Assembly (NCBI GenBank): GCA_965261315.1
Contig: CBDHDM010000091.1
Span: forward strand, 1-64,000
Reading direction: 5' to 3'
Length of the DNA: 64,000 nucleotides
From: Endozoicomonas sp965261315
GTDB lineage: Bacteria > Pseudomonadota > Gammaproteobacteria > Pseudomonadales > Endozoicomonadaceae
In this document: piece after piece, positions 54,201-62,867 of the stretch
How positions within the stretch are numbered: position 1 is the first letter of the stretch
Layout: each line of letters opens with the position of its first letter
Position numbers and translations under genes: made by a program
Notes under the pieces: generated by a model
The model's database searches: none
Seen by the model: the letters and a program-made list of their open reading frames with translations, nothing else
Told to the model about the DNA's origin: nothing

Positions 54201-57150
54201 TGATTTCATGGGCGAATGGTAGCCCGGTATACTGTCCATTTTTTCTCCACTCTTCATACCTGACTTTAAGGTTGGCAAACTCATCGGCTGTCAAATTAAA
54301 CTCAGGATTGAGTGGGTTTTGTAACGCCTCTTCTATAAGCTCAGGATCAAAAGACTTGTTATAGCTTTGCATGATATAAGTCAGTTGGTCTTTTTTGCGA
54401 GACCATATCTCCTGAAAAGGTTGATTTCCTGAAACTATTACAGGTGTTTTCGAGGCTGCAGCTTTAGCTGCCCGTGAATCCACATGAGCAGATGCCACAA
54501 TAGAAGAAGTCTTAATGGGTGAAGATTCAGCTCCCTTGGCCTGGTCTTTCATATCTACCTTTTGACGAGCAACCATCAATGCATCTTTTTTATCAGGAGC
54601 CTGTCTAGAAGCCGTTGTATTAACTTCAGCTAAGTTGTGGGCAGCTGGAGAACCCATTCTTTTTTTCTGAACGACAGCGGGTGCTGGGGTAATAGGCTTA
54701 AGTACTGTTCCAGGAGTATAATCTGCAGGCCTATCTGTATACTCAAAACCTGAAGCCAACCCTGCTCCAACAGAAGGGGTTGAGGGCGGACTTAATTTTT
54801 GGATAGTGTACTGTATCTGAATTCTATCCAATGCATCCTTTGTTTCCTGTTTCCATCTGTCCCCAGCTGCGTGTTCAATAGTCGCCTCGTCCAAACCTAT
54901 TGAGTTAATGCTCTCTTTAATGCCTGAACATGTTGCCTCATCTATAGCCGAGCCAAGGAGCTTAAGATTTCGAACTATTTTGGATACTTGCTCTTCAGTA
55001 GCATTCCCCAAATGTACAGAGTCAGGCTCAAGTATGGTCTGAGTTACAGGCTGGCTTAACGTACCTGTAGATCTCGCTGGAGCAGCCTCTCTTCTGGCTG
55101 GGCTTACAGGTGCTGGCCATGCTACACCACCAATCCATGCTGGTTGTGGTGGAAGAAGACGAGCATTCCTGCCTTCATTTTTAAAGACCAGCATCTGTAC
55201 GCCAAAGAAATCATCCGTTGCAATATCTATGCAATCTGCAAATCCGGCAGGATTTAACACATTCTCAAATAGAAATTTGTAGTCATAATTAAACTTCGCA
55301 CCAGTACCGAATGAAAGTATAAGTACTCCATCTTTGTGCATTACTTTATTAACTTTTTTAAGAAGCGTGATGCTGGCATCTTTATTATCAAACACAGCAC
55401 CAGGAAGCTGCGTAAAATGAATTTCTTTGAATTTTTTACCTTCGGGAATATCATTCACTGTGACGTGAATATCACCGCTTAAATCGGTATTCTTTCCAAA
55501 ATCAGCAAATGCTGTTCTCCGGACATCGAAGGTGCTTCCGCTACCATCAGACATATGTGAGCCAACAGCTAAAATTTCGACCTGAGGGTCTGAAATTTTT
55601 CGAGCATTAAACATTACTTGCCGCTCTATCTGTTTCTGCAGCTCTTCATCTGACTGCCCAGGAGCCTCTTTGTTAATTCTTTCTTTATCATATTTTTGGC
55701 GATAGTCTCTCCATGCTTCCAATCGCTGTGGCTTAACACTCTCAACAACCTGACTAGATGTCTCTGAGCTTAAGTCAAGTTCATAGTGAAGAGTATTATA
55801 TAGTTCATGAGCGTTCTTGTTTTGATAGTTACGTTTTACAAGTTCATGGATCGTAGACTCACTAATATCAATATCTGCTAATAATCTCCTTAATTTTTGA
55901 ATATCTTGAGCCTGATCACGCTCCCTTGCATCACGTTGCCGTGCGGATGCTACAAATGGTGAAGAAGTATATTGGGGATGTTTTGGTCTTGCTCCAGCAA
56001 ACTCCGGTGCTTTCTGTCTTGGAACAGGAAAGTGTTGCCGTGTATTGGCTGCCAAAGTCGGATTCACCGCAGTATCGGCATGAGTATTTATCGGAAATTC
56101 AGGCCTGATGTCAGGGGCAGGTGATAATGGCGTAAATAATGAATCTGGAGAAATTAGTGATGCCTCCTGCTTACGTACAGGAGGGGGGGGCAAGCGTGAG
56201 TTTGATGAGTCGGTGGTAATATGCTGAGTAGCCTGTTGACGAGGCTTTCGCATAGTCTCGGGATTACCGTGAGCGGGAATTACTGACTCCAGAACATATC
56301 GAGAACTGTATGTTTCAGGAAGGAGCTGATTTTCCTGTAGAAAGCTACCAGCTGCGCCACTGACAGAGGAACTTCCAGTACTTTTAGTCTTGCTGGCATC
56401 AGCAGTCAGGGCAAAAGTGGAAGTAAATGCGGATGTCCTCTGCAAGTTAGCTTGTCTGACCGGAGTAGCATCATTCTTTGCCGCAGTATTTAGAGCCTGT
56501 CGTGGACGAGCAGACTGGGAAGAGTCTCTCCCTGCAACTCGTGTTGCAGCTCTAGTTTGCTCATACTTCGTGACCAGCCGCTCTGACACCTTGCTGGATG
56601 AATTCTCAGGTTTCCATAAATAGCACTGTGTAATTGTTTCCTCTAAAGCTTTCTTTTGAACTTCAGTCAGAGTCGCGATATCACCCATACCCTTCACAGT
56701 TTCCAGTGACACTCTTTTCTCTTTCAAAGCTTTCATCAGAGCATTTTTAACATGATCAGCACTAAATTTATTTGCAAATCCGGGAGAATCCTTCTTATAG
56801 ATATCATAAAAACGCGTCCAGCTAGCTTCATCTAAAGCAGGACGAGTTTCAGGTCTTGACCTCATTTGAGGACGAGGCGTCGATGGCTCTACCGACGAGC
56901 GAGGAAAATGCTCTCTTGTATTGCCGCCGGTTCTCCCAGCAATTCCCTGACCAGGTATTCTCGATTGATCATGCTTACGTTGACTTGCTGAACAGGTACG
57001 AACACCAAACCTTTTTGCACGCCCAGATTCTCCAGCACTTACATTATAATCAAGATCTTCATCTTGATTATTCCTGGTAGGTACTGGCAATCGATCAGTC
57101 CAGCGCTGGGCTGAGTCAAAACTGAAGTCGCTAAAGGGATTCTTGTCCAT
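51223..57150 (-). CDS. giant modular protein with ubiquitin-protease-like C-terminus, candidate effector
   Basis: One uninterrupted frame of 1975 residues without signal peptide or membrane helix. Segments: a polar, probably disordered start (MDKNPFSDFS, with an NPF motif); about six helical modules of 45-70 residues (about 110-178, 415-460, 717-785, 912-970, 1106-1168, 1308-1375) joined by Pro/Ser/Thr-rich linkers; and a Rossmann-methyltransferase-like stretch (about 524-658). The C-terminus (about 1530-1975) recalls ubiquitin-specific proteases. It has Cys boxes ENNCAVAAVLMAL (C1539) and ADSCALDAVCMTL (C1693), a QQDAxEF-like VILDSDEFLERI, and the His box TSGHYVAWMYD (H1890) followed by LIAADS. 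I infer a host-directed effector; no bacterial homologue of known function comes to mind. It is flanked by an AT-rich upstream region and a strong terminator. Confidence 0.55.
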   Translation of the reverse strand: MDKNPFSDFSFDSAQRWTDRLPVPTRNNQDEDLDYNVSAGESGRAKRFGVRTCSASQRKHDQSRIPGQGIAGRTGGNTREHFPRSSVEPSTPRPQMRSRPETRPALDEASWTRFYDIYKKDSPGFANKFSADHVKNALMKALKEKRVSLETVKGMGDIATLTEVQKKALEETITQCYLWKPENSSSKVSERLVTKYEQTRAATRVAGRDSSQSARPRQALNTAAKNDATPVRQANLQRTSAFTSTFALTADASKTKSTGSSSVSGAAGSFLQENQLLPETYSSRYVLESVIPAHGNPETMRKPRQQATQHITTDSSNSRLPPPPVRKQEASLISPDSLFTPLSPAPDIRPEFPINTHADTAVNPTLAANTRQHFPVPRQKAPEFAGARPKHPQYTSSPFVASARQRDARERDQAQDIQKLRRLLADIDISESTIHELVKRNYQNKNAHELYNTLHYELDLSSETSSQVVESVKPQRLEAWRDYRQKYDKERINKEAPGQSDEELQKQIERQVMFNARKISDPQVEILAVGSHMSDGSGSTFDVRRTAFADFGKNTDLSGDIHVTVNDIPEGKKFKEIHFTQLPGAVFDNKDASITLLKKVNKVMHKDGVLILSFGTGAKFNYDYKFLFENVLNPAGFADCIDIATDDFFGVQMLVFKNEGRNARLLPPQPAWIGGVAWPAPVSPARREAAPARSTGTLSQPVTQTILEPDSVHLGNATEEQVSKIVRNLKLLGSAIDEATCSGIKESINSIGLDEATIEHAAGDRWKQETKDALDRIQIQYTIQKLSPPSTPSVGAGLASGFEYTDRPADYTPGTVLKPITPAPAVVQKKRMGSPAAHNLAEVNTTASRQAPDKKDALMVARQKVDMKDQAKGAESSPIKTSSIVASAHVDSRAAKAAASKTPVIVSGNQPFQEIWSRKKDQLTYIMQSYNKSFDPELIEEALQNPLNPEFNLTADEFANLKVRYEEWRKNGQYTGLPFAHEIKDFSLRVKEEKQLFKVFFDDPSASSHMAMAAGTSTQTFSPATPPRTESVNFPERPFGANAGQIELSGGDAFNAYAWPRLPDRMPAQPGPVSRNLEMAGGNTTPSPRVRIPAQDFVRREENTATDDEVNDIIKALEKEYGRLDDEAISNIKKNIRVIKLSPVEIDNAAAGGRILLDKILVECQMLESSTPPRASSPKVGKSPVTSTGFGGLVQAEDVIDGAGTAVGPLQHTGLQSSFNQDLLRTASNDVEADGADNYEPVYVPAQFRPQAPYTGSQQLQQSRQAVGASELRQIELSTEVTPNGQPAAPLRGNRVIESMPLTPVFKDEIKLNYLIQHLKDYFKRNAQGILISRESLNRFLERHVGSISEKDFRAASAGAEDCVKDIARAYEKWQGNENAGSNRPVGLPALAPNPQAGLIPNDAGSVRRGYAPWNVGPFIMTPNIQTDGVVGLESTLSYEQTRVQTLTPQAQFHQNAFRRQLQALLNNQSPAGGGLLDTEGMTPSLMADLQGGNVENFAQMEEQAISELSTAQYPMTVHNDGRVVVQRAAGIQAEENNCAVAAVLMALSHQGNLGLLIEEGEQLINILNGQRHRLDLQLNQQLNRLIRLVEVLKEFNEVDPSVLRANDGLNEIRNIFGLTQGVILDSDEFLERIATMFRDLRPYANMRTNFDIFNLPGENMEEYSQMSIDEACRKFHLREVVREVGRENADSCALDAVCMTLDQSPSAKDAIQFVQTLSANPMFVNDLPEELQRSVGRINALLPLLDTLRERGEGHLKDFIPEIRRAYALEYTSIIYPSVLVEKIINDLNILVMLSSGQIRNPGEELIADCDNFYQRTLSSEVRRLNRTRSLKREPELVTNPGLFVVSTPSFGFQNRAKMEISPELTKTDSSGNIDRYRLDSVISITSGHYVAWMYDHQRKRLIAADSMSEKLGASAHEKVVVPAIVSMPMENTSNVLKDAAKAMDNNFDSPVKDAKSRFETLQSCFRLAFYRKV

Positions 57151-57611
57151 TCCTGTTTACTCCTTAATTCCAAGAAAATAACAATTGTTTTAAAATAATG
57201 AACTCTTCACAAACCCTGTTGGGTTGATATATTCAAAAATCTTTTATCAAGGCATTCAAGTAGCTGGCAGCCAATAAATCTGGCTAGTATTTATTGCATC
57301 TCCAGCTATTAATTACCATTAGACTTTCTGATTAGTGTTGTTAGACCCGACTCAAAGCACGATAGTTCATAAAAAATACGGCAACTACAATCAAAAACAT
57401 TCATTAATAAAACTTAATCCATTGAAAACAAAAGTTTATTCTAGTTACTAATATAAAGATTATGCATTAAATAATAATTCATTTTTAATAACTGCAGCAT
57501 TAGAATCCGTAAAGAAATAGTAATCACATCCTTCAAGTTACACCACTCATCAGGATATAAACCAAATCATAGGCTTGCACTCCAAGGCTTGAGACATTTA
57601 TAGTCATAAAC
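57151..57611. other. AT-rich intergenic region between the giant gene and fliO
   Basis: About 460 bp, clearly richer in A+T than its surroundings, between divergent genes. No ORF or hairpin stands out. It should carry the promoter of the giant gene. AT-rich upstream DNA is common for horizontally acquired, H-NS-type silenced genes, which is only suggestive here. Confidence 0.4.
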
Positions 57612-58055
57612 ATGAGACAACTATTAAAATATCATGCATTCCTGTTCTTCCTGCCTGCCACCCTGATGGCTGAGCCAGAAGAGCCCGTCAGTCCGGTCAA
57701 TGAACTGGATCTGTTTCAGGTTGTAATGCCCATGCTGATGGTCGTCAGCCTGATCTTCATTCTGGCCTGGCTGGTCAAGCGCTTTAACCCCAAGCTGCCA
57801 GCCATGGGGAAAGATATAGAGCTTCTCTCCAGTACGCCTGTATCTAATCAGTCCCGATTGTCTCTGGTTCGGGTTGCCGGCAAAGATCTCCTGATCGGTA
57901 TTACGCCAACGACCATTTCCCTGCTCAAAGACTTTGATGCTCCCATTATCGATAGGACTAATGTCAAAGGACAGGCTGATCTGGCAGAACAGTTTAAAAA
58001 GCTGCTTCGTTCCAATTCGGGTGGTGATAAATCATCAGAGAAGTCTGATGCCTGA
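57612..58055 (+). CDS. fliO: flagellar biosynthesis protein FliO
   Basis: FliO is a small membrane protein that helps assemble the FliP/Q/R core of the flagellar export gate. The 147-residue product has a signal-like N-terminus (MRQLLKYHAFLFFLPATLMA), one membrane helix (MPMLMVVSLIFILAWLVKRF), then the FliO cytoplasmic beta domain (IELLSSTPVSNQSRLSLVRVAGKDLLIGIT) and a polar tail. Usually fliO sits in fliMNOPQR; here it is alone with no other flagellar gene in the window. Confidence 0.82.
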   Translation: MRQLLKYHAFLFFLPATLMAEPEEPVSPVNELDLFQVVMPMLMVVSLIFILAWLVKRFNPKLPAMGKDIELLSSTPVSNQSRLSLVRVAGKDLLIGITPTTISLLKDFDAPIIDRTNVKGQADLAEQFKKLLRSNSGGDKSSEKSDA

Positions 58056-58212
58056 CGCTCGATCAACAATAACAAGCATCCTATTAAGCCGCTGATCTCA
58101 ATGTCAGGTTTTTTCTGCCTCACCATTTATTTATCTGACTTTTCCACACCCGGTTCTGAATTAATAAACTTATTCAGCACTGAGAACAGGAGTTATACAG
58201 GTCGCACACAGG

Positions 58213-58221
58213 TTATCCACA
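58213..58221 (+). promoter_or_regulatory. perfect DnaA box, one of several nearby
   Basis: TTATCCACA, the strict DnaA-box consensus, lies in the fliO-downstream intergenic space. The same 9-mer on the other strand occurs at 58813-58821, just upstream of the small gene 58252-58719, and again at 61126, 61386 and 63151 within genes. DnaA binding is not shown. Confidence 0.4.
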
Positions 58222-58251
58222 TAATCCTGTACACAACCTGAGAAGGGTGGT

Positions 58252-58719
58252 TTATTGTTCTATCATTTGAGATATCAACATCATCATCTTCATTTCCGTC
58301 AGGCAGATCTGCTGGAGGGATTCCCGGCTGTCTTCACTGAGATACCCCAGGAATTCATTCTGTTCATCCCGGTCATGCCATTTTCCAGCAGCCATATTTT
58401 CCGGGTAATAGTGCAGCAATTTATGCTGAAGGCCATTGTGTTTTTCCTGCAGTACCATCAGCATGCCGAGCAGCACTGCCGGCGTGTCTCTTGATATCTC
58501 CTGGCGCAGCTTGATGTAGTTGAAGTAGAGCATCACGATTCGCTCTGTACTGTCCCGCAGGCATAAGAGGCAAAGGTAGGATTCATCTTCAATGGGGAGA
58601 GCCGTTGAATCGGTCGGGTATGAAGGGCCTGATATGATCGCTCCTCTGACACTTTCTCCTGTAATAACCGGTTCCTGAGCATTGAGCCCTTCGACATCGG
58701 TATCACTAACCCACGCCAT
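58252..58719 (-). CDS. hypothetical protein
   Basis: A 155-residue soluble protein preceded by a near-perfect ribosome binding site (GGAAGGAGG, 5 nt before the ATG at 58719), so it is clearly expressed. The N-terminal third is polar (MAWVSDTDVEGLNAQEPVIT); the rest is helical with many Leu/Met (VMLYFNYIKLRQEISRDTP, VLLGMLMVLQEKHNGLQHKL, EMKMMMLISQMIEQ). I recognise no family. Perfect DnaA-box 9-mers lie on both sides. Confidence 0.65.
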   Translation of the reverse strand: MAWVSDTDVEGLNAQEPVITGESVRGAIISGPSYPTDSTALPIEDESYLCLLCLRDSTERIVMLYFNYIKLRQEISRDTPAVLLGMLMVLQEKHNGLQHKLLHYYPENMAAGKWHDRDEQNEFLGYLSEDSRESLQQICLTEMKMMMLISQMIEQ

Positions 58720-58890
58720 AATAACCTCCTTCCCTGAGGTAGTATTTTCTTCAGGTTAATCCAATTGACTGATAGATTTCCACAGTTTCCCTGATCAACC
58801 CCCTGAATGAGCTGTGGATAACTCCCCTTATCCCTTATAGATACTATACAAAACAACACCTGATCATTTTTTAATCAGATGCATTTTTAC

Positions 58891-61437
58891 TCACACTTCT
58901 TTCAAAATATTTGCAGGTGACTGACTGATCACCCGACGAATACCCAACCACCCGGCAGCACCAAGAACAATGGCGCCAAACAGCGGTAAAGCAACCCAGA
59001 TAAACCAGGCTGGCTGCCAACTCAGCTCGAAAACCCGGGTATTCAGCAAATAACTGGTCAGTTCCGTGCCACAGGCCGCCAGCAAACCAGCCAGAATGCC
59101 AAACAGCACAAACTCACCAATCTGCATTATCAACAGTTGCCGACGGGTCCCCCCCAGAGAGCGGATCAATGCACCTTCCCTCAGGCGTTCATCAATACTG
59201 GATTCAATCACTGACATCATTACCAGCAGCCCAGCCAGCAACAGCGCAGCCAGCATTGCCTCCACAGCGATTGTAGACTGAGCCAGCATCTTCTGAACCT
59301 GGTTGATCACGGCATCCAGATCCAGCAACGTCATGGTTGGAAACTGGGTAATCAATCCATTGAGTAGCAGCTTGTCCTCTGAATCCAGGTAGAAGCTGTT
59401 CAGCCAGGTAGCAGGCATATCCTGCAGAGCTTCCTCAGGGAAAATCATGTAGAAGTTTGGCCGGAAAGACTCCCACTGCACTGTCCGTATACTGCTCACG
59501 GCCTCGGTGAACTCATTCCCTGATACCATAAACGTCAGACGGTCGCCCATATTAATACCGAGCTTCTGCGCAAGTTCGGCTTCGATGGATAGCCCATCAT
59601 CACTACCCGGTGCCCACCATTTACCCTGTTCAAGGTGATTGTTTTCCGGCAGTGCTTCTGACCAGGTCATATTCAACTCACGGTTGAGCGCATGGTTATT
59701 CTTCTCCTCTTTGGACACCGCTTCCCGAACAGGAACATCATTAATGCGAATCAAACGCCCCCGAATAATGGGGTAAAGCTGGCTGGTATCCACATCATTG
59801 GTTTCCAGAAACCCGGAATACGCCTCAACCTCTGATGGCTGAATATTCATGGCAAAGTAGTTAGGCGTCTCTTCCGGCAGTTCATTCTGCCAACGGTCCA
59901 ACAGGTCTGTTCTAAGAATCAACACTACTGCCATGGCCATAAACGTCAGGGTAAACGCCAGAAGCTGGGCGGATGTCTTTCCTTTTCCCTGAATAATTCT
60001 GCTGACACCTGGGCGCCAGAACACCGGCAAACTTGAAAGCCTCTGCTGATTACCCAGATGATTGAGCAGGAATTGAACGCCCAGAGAAATCATCAACAGC
60101 ACTGCCCCGGAAGCCATGGCCAGAATAAGGGCCATAACGATCTCACCCGTGTGATACCAGAGCAACAGAAAGACAGCCATCAAAGAGAAACTGTACACAA
60201 GCCAGGAAGCGGCGGGAGCTGGCGACAGGTCACGCCTCAGTACCCGCAGGGGTGAAACATCCTGCAGCCGCAGCAGAGGAGCCAGACCAAAACCGGCAAG
60301 AGTGATGACGCCGGTGGCTCCGCCAACAACCATCGGCATAACACCGGCTGCTGGCAGCCAGGCAGGGAGTACGCCCTTAAGCAGTTGTACGACACCTTCC
60401 TGAAGCAACCAGCCAATGGCAACACCGGGCAGGGCCACCAACGCAGCGACAAAAGCCAGCTCCCCAAGCAGCAATTTAAGAACCTGCTGCCGGCTGGCAC
60501 CCAGGCAGCGCATCACCGCACAGCTATCAAACCGGCGCTCGGCAAATCGCTGACTGGCCATGGCAACGGCAACACCCGCCAGCAACATAGCCGCCATACT
60601 GGCCAACCCCAGAAATTGCTTCAGGCGCACCACAGAATTACGCAGATCACGTCGGCTGTCGTCAGCCATCATCAACCGCTCACTGGTATCCAGACGTTCT
60701 TTTGACCATGCTTTGAATGTCTCCAGCGATGAAAGATCACCCGCCAGCAGCATTTTCCAGCTAACCCGACTGCCCGGCTGGATAATGCCAGTGCTTTCCA
60801 GATCGTCGATATTGAACATCAGCCTTGGAGAAAAGCTGTAAAAGTCACCACCCCGATCCGTTTCCAGGGTAATCGCCCGGGTAATCGTCAACCAGGTATT
60901 ACCCAGCATGACCTGGTCACCGATATTCACACCCAATAAAGGAAACAGTCGGGGCTCCAACCAGGCTTCGCCAGCTCCGGGTGTATCATTAACCATCTGG
61001 TCGGGGGCAAAAGGCTGATCTGCAGTTCGGATATGCCCGCGCAGTGGATAATTGTTTTCCACAGCCTTGGCAGACACCATTTGCATTTCATCCCCAGCCA
61101 TCACTACGGAAGGAAATTCAAGAACTGTGGATAACTTCAATCCCTGCTTCTGCGCTTCAGCCAGAATCGCAGGCTGAACCGGTCTTGGGCTGCGAATTAA
61201 CATATCAGCCCCAAGGACTTCTGCCACCTGTCGTCCAAGAGCCAGCTGTAAACGTTCACTGAACAGGGCAATGGCCGTACTGACAGCAACCGCCATCAAA
61301 AGAGCAGCGACAAGAAGCCAGAGTTCACCTGAGCGCCAATCCCTGATCAGGAAGCGCCAGGAAAGCCCAAAGGTACTTTTTGGCCTGTGGATAACCGGTT
61401 TCCCTTGAATACCTGTGGAAGATTTATTCACACTCAT
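58891..61437 (-). CDS. ybbP: ABC transporter permease, YbbP-type (FtsX/MacB superfamily)
   Basis: From ATG 61437, which overlaps the ybbA stop (ATGA), the product has 848 residues. It has the MacB/FtsX layout: an N-terminal helix (LWLLVAALLMAVAVSTAIALF), a large periplasmic domain, and two FtsX permease units (around FLGLASMAAMLLAGVAVAMASQRF and ALLLAGLLVMMSVIESSIDERLREG) with RRLGA-like MRCLGASRQQVLKL and IRSLGGTRRQLLIM coupling segments. The tesA-ybbA-ybbP locus is conserved in proteobacteria and probably moves lipids or lipoproteins or resists membrane stress; the substrate is unknown. Confidence 0.93.
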   Translation of the reverse strand: MSVNKSSTGIQGKPVIHRPKSTFGLSWRFLIRDWRSGELWLLVAALLMAVAVSTAIALFSERLQLALGRQVAEVLGADMLIRSPRPVQPAILAEAQKQGLKLSTVLEFPSVVMAGDEMQMVSAKAVENNYPLRGHIRTADQPFAPDQMVNDTPGAGEAWLEPRLFPLLGVNIGDQVMLGNTWLTITRAITLETDRGGDFYSFSPRLMFNIDDLESTGIIQPGSRVSWKMLLAGDLSSLETFKAWSKERLDTSERLMMADDSRRDLRNSVVRLKQFLGLASMAAMLLAGVAVAMASQRFAERRFDSCAVMRCLGASRQQVLKLLLGELAFVAALVALPGVAIGWLLQEGVVQLLKGVLPAWLPAAGVMPMVVGGATGVITLAGFGLAPLLRLQDVSPLRVLRRDLSPAPAASWLVYSFSLMAVFLLLWYHTGEIVMALILAMASGAVLLMISLGVQFLLNHLGNQQRLSSLPVFWRPGVSRIIQGKGKTSAQLLAFTLTFMAMAVVLILRTDLLDRWQNELPEETPNYFAMNIQPSEVEAYSGFLETNDVDTSQLYPIIRGRLIRINDVPVREAVSKEEKNNHALNRELNMTWSEALPENNHLEQGKWWAPGSDDGLSIEAELAQKLGINMGDRLTFMVSGNEFTEAVSSIRTVQWESFRPNFYMIFPEEALQDMPATWLNSFYLDSEDKLLLNGLITQFPTMTLLDLDAVINQVQKMLAQSTIAVEAMLAALLLAGLLVMMSVIESSIDERLREGALIRSLGGTRRQLLIMQIGEFVLFGILAGLLAACGTELTSYLLNTRVFELSWQPAWFIWVALPLFGAIVLGAAGWLGIRRVISQSPANILKEV

Positions 61438-62186
61438 GAAATTTCCTCCAGACGACCACCGTGCAGCTTCAGTACCCGCTGACAACCTCTGGCAAGATCC
61501 ATGTCGTGGGTGACGAGCACAATGGTCGTACCGCTTCCCTGGTTTACCTCAAACAGGAGCTCAATGATGGTTTCTCCCGTCTTTTCATCCAGGTTACCGG
61601 TGGGTTCATCAGCAAAGAGAATATCCGGCTCTCCGGCAAATGCCCTGGCAATAGCTACCCTTTGTTGCTCTCCACCGGAGAGCTGTCTTGGATAATGCTC
61701 CAGTCGATGCTCCAACCCAACTCGAGTCAGCAGTTTTTTTGCCCGTTCAACCTCGTTATCCACTCCTGCCAATTCGAGAGGCAACATGACATTTTCAAGA
61801 GCGGTTAAATTTGAAAGCAACTGAAACGACTGAAAAACAAACCCGGTATGCTCCCCACGCACTTTTGCCCGTTCATCTTCATCCAGGTTATCAATGCACT
61901 TTCCGGCAAGGCTGACGCTGCCTGCCGTTGGCAAATCCAGACCCGCCAGAATTCCCAGCAACGTTGATTTGCCGGAACCTGAAGTCCCTACAATCGCAAC
62001 GGATTCACCGGACTTGATCTGAAGGTCAAGTCCGGACAAGATGGTGATCGGGTTATCACGGGCAACCACGGTTTTTTCAAGACCTGAGACCGTCACCGCC
62101 AGTGAAGTCGATTCGACCGATACCGTTGTTTCAGCAGCTATCTCTGACGAGAGAGCGTTGTCGAGATTGGAGAGCGCGTTATTCAT
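61434..62186 (-). CDS. ybbA: ABC transporter ATP-binding protein, YbbA-type
   Basis: The ATPase partner of YbbP, 250 residues from ATG 62186 (AAGGA about 8 nt upstream). The first 35 residues are a polar extension. Walker A GTSGSGKSTLLGIL, Q-loop FVFQSFQLL, signature LSGGEQQRVAIARAF, Walker B DILFADEPTGNLDE and switch His in LVTHDMDLA are intact, as in the LolD/MacB subfamily. The start codon shares bases 62185-62186 with that of divergent tesA, so each promoter must lie within or beyond the other gene. Confidence 0.94.
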   Translation of the reverse strand: MNNALSNLDNALSSEIAAETTVSVESTSLAVTVSGLEKTVVARDNPITILSGLDLQIKSGESVAIVGTSGSGKSTLLGILAGLDLPTAGSVSLAGKCIDNLDEDERAKVRGEHTGFVFQSFQLLSNLTALENVMLPLELAGVDNEVERAKKLLTRVGLEHRLEHYPRQLSGGEQQRVAIARAFAGEPDILFADEPTGNLDEKTGETIIELLFEVNQGSGTTIVLVTHDMDLARGCQRVLKLHGGRLEEIS

Positions 62187-62847
62187 GAGAAAATCCTTAT
62201 TTCGTCGTCTTTTTACCAGCTCAAGGCTTTCTATCCGCTCAGGGCTGATTGTTCTTGTCTTACTGTCCCTTCCGGTCATCAATCTTTCCGCTTCAGAAAA
62301 AACGCTGCTGATGGTCGGCGACAGTCTCAGTGCTGCCTATGGTCTTACGGATATCAATCGGGGTTGGGTGCAATTACTTCAGGAAAAAATCAATCATCAC
62401 CAGTACCCCTGGAAAATAACCAATGTCAGCATCAGTGGAGAAACCACCGCCGGAGGCCTGAGTCGATTCCGTAAAACACTGGAACAAACCGGGCCAGACC
62501 TGGTGTTACTGGAACTGGGTGCTAACGATGGCCTTCAGGGAAAGCCGCTGAAAACCATAAAATCCAACCTTGATCAGATGATTGCCCTGACCAGAGAACA
62601 CAATTCTGACATTATTCTCTTTGAAATGAAGATCCCACCCAACTACGGACCGGTCTATACCCAACGTTTTACAGAAACTTTTCATGAGCTGGGCAAAAAG
62701 TGGGGTATACCTGTAATTCCTTTCTTCCTGAATGGCGTTGCAGGCAATGATTCACTAAACCAACCCGATGGGATCCATCCCACGGAAGCAGCCCAGCCAA
62801 TTCTGTTAAAGAATGTGTGGCCTGAACTGCAACCCAGATTGAAGTAG
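62185..62847 (+). CDS. tesA: periplasmic GDSL arylesterase / thioesterase I
   Basis: TesA (also esterase/lysophospholipase L1) is a periplasmic SGNH hydrolase. The 220-residue protein from ATG 62185 has a long positively charged signal region (MRKSLFRRLFTSS...LIVLVLLSLPVINLSA). The SGNH blocks follow: nucleophile VGDSLSAAYGL, Gly in SISGETTAGGL, Asn in ELGANDGLQG, and Asp/His in DGIHPTEAAQ. GGAGAG lies about 10 nt upstream. The divergent partner is ybbA, with overlapping start codons. Confidence 0.95.
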   Translation: MRKSLFRRLFTSSRLSIRSGLIVLVLLSLPVINLSASEKTLLMVGDSLSAAYGLTDINRGWVQLLQEKINHHQYPWKITNVSISGETTAGGLSRFRKTLEQTGPDLVLLELGANDGLQGKPLKTIKSNLDQMIALTREHNSDIILFEMKIPPNYGPVYTQRFTETFHELGKKWGIPVIPFFLNGVAGNDSLNQPDGIHPTEAAQPILLKNVWPELQPRLK

Positions 62848-62867
62848 TACCTCGGTGGTTAAACGCC

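Noticed and set aside
51223..57150. polymorphic toxin or RHS-type protein
   Set aside because: There are no RHS/YD repeats, no export domain at the N-terminus and no immunity-like gene beside it.
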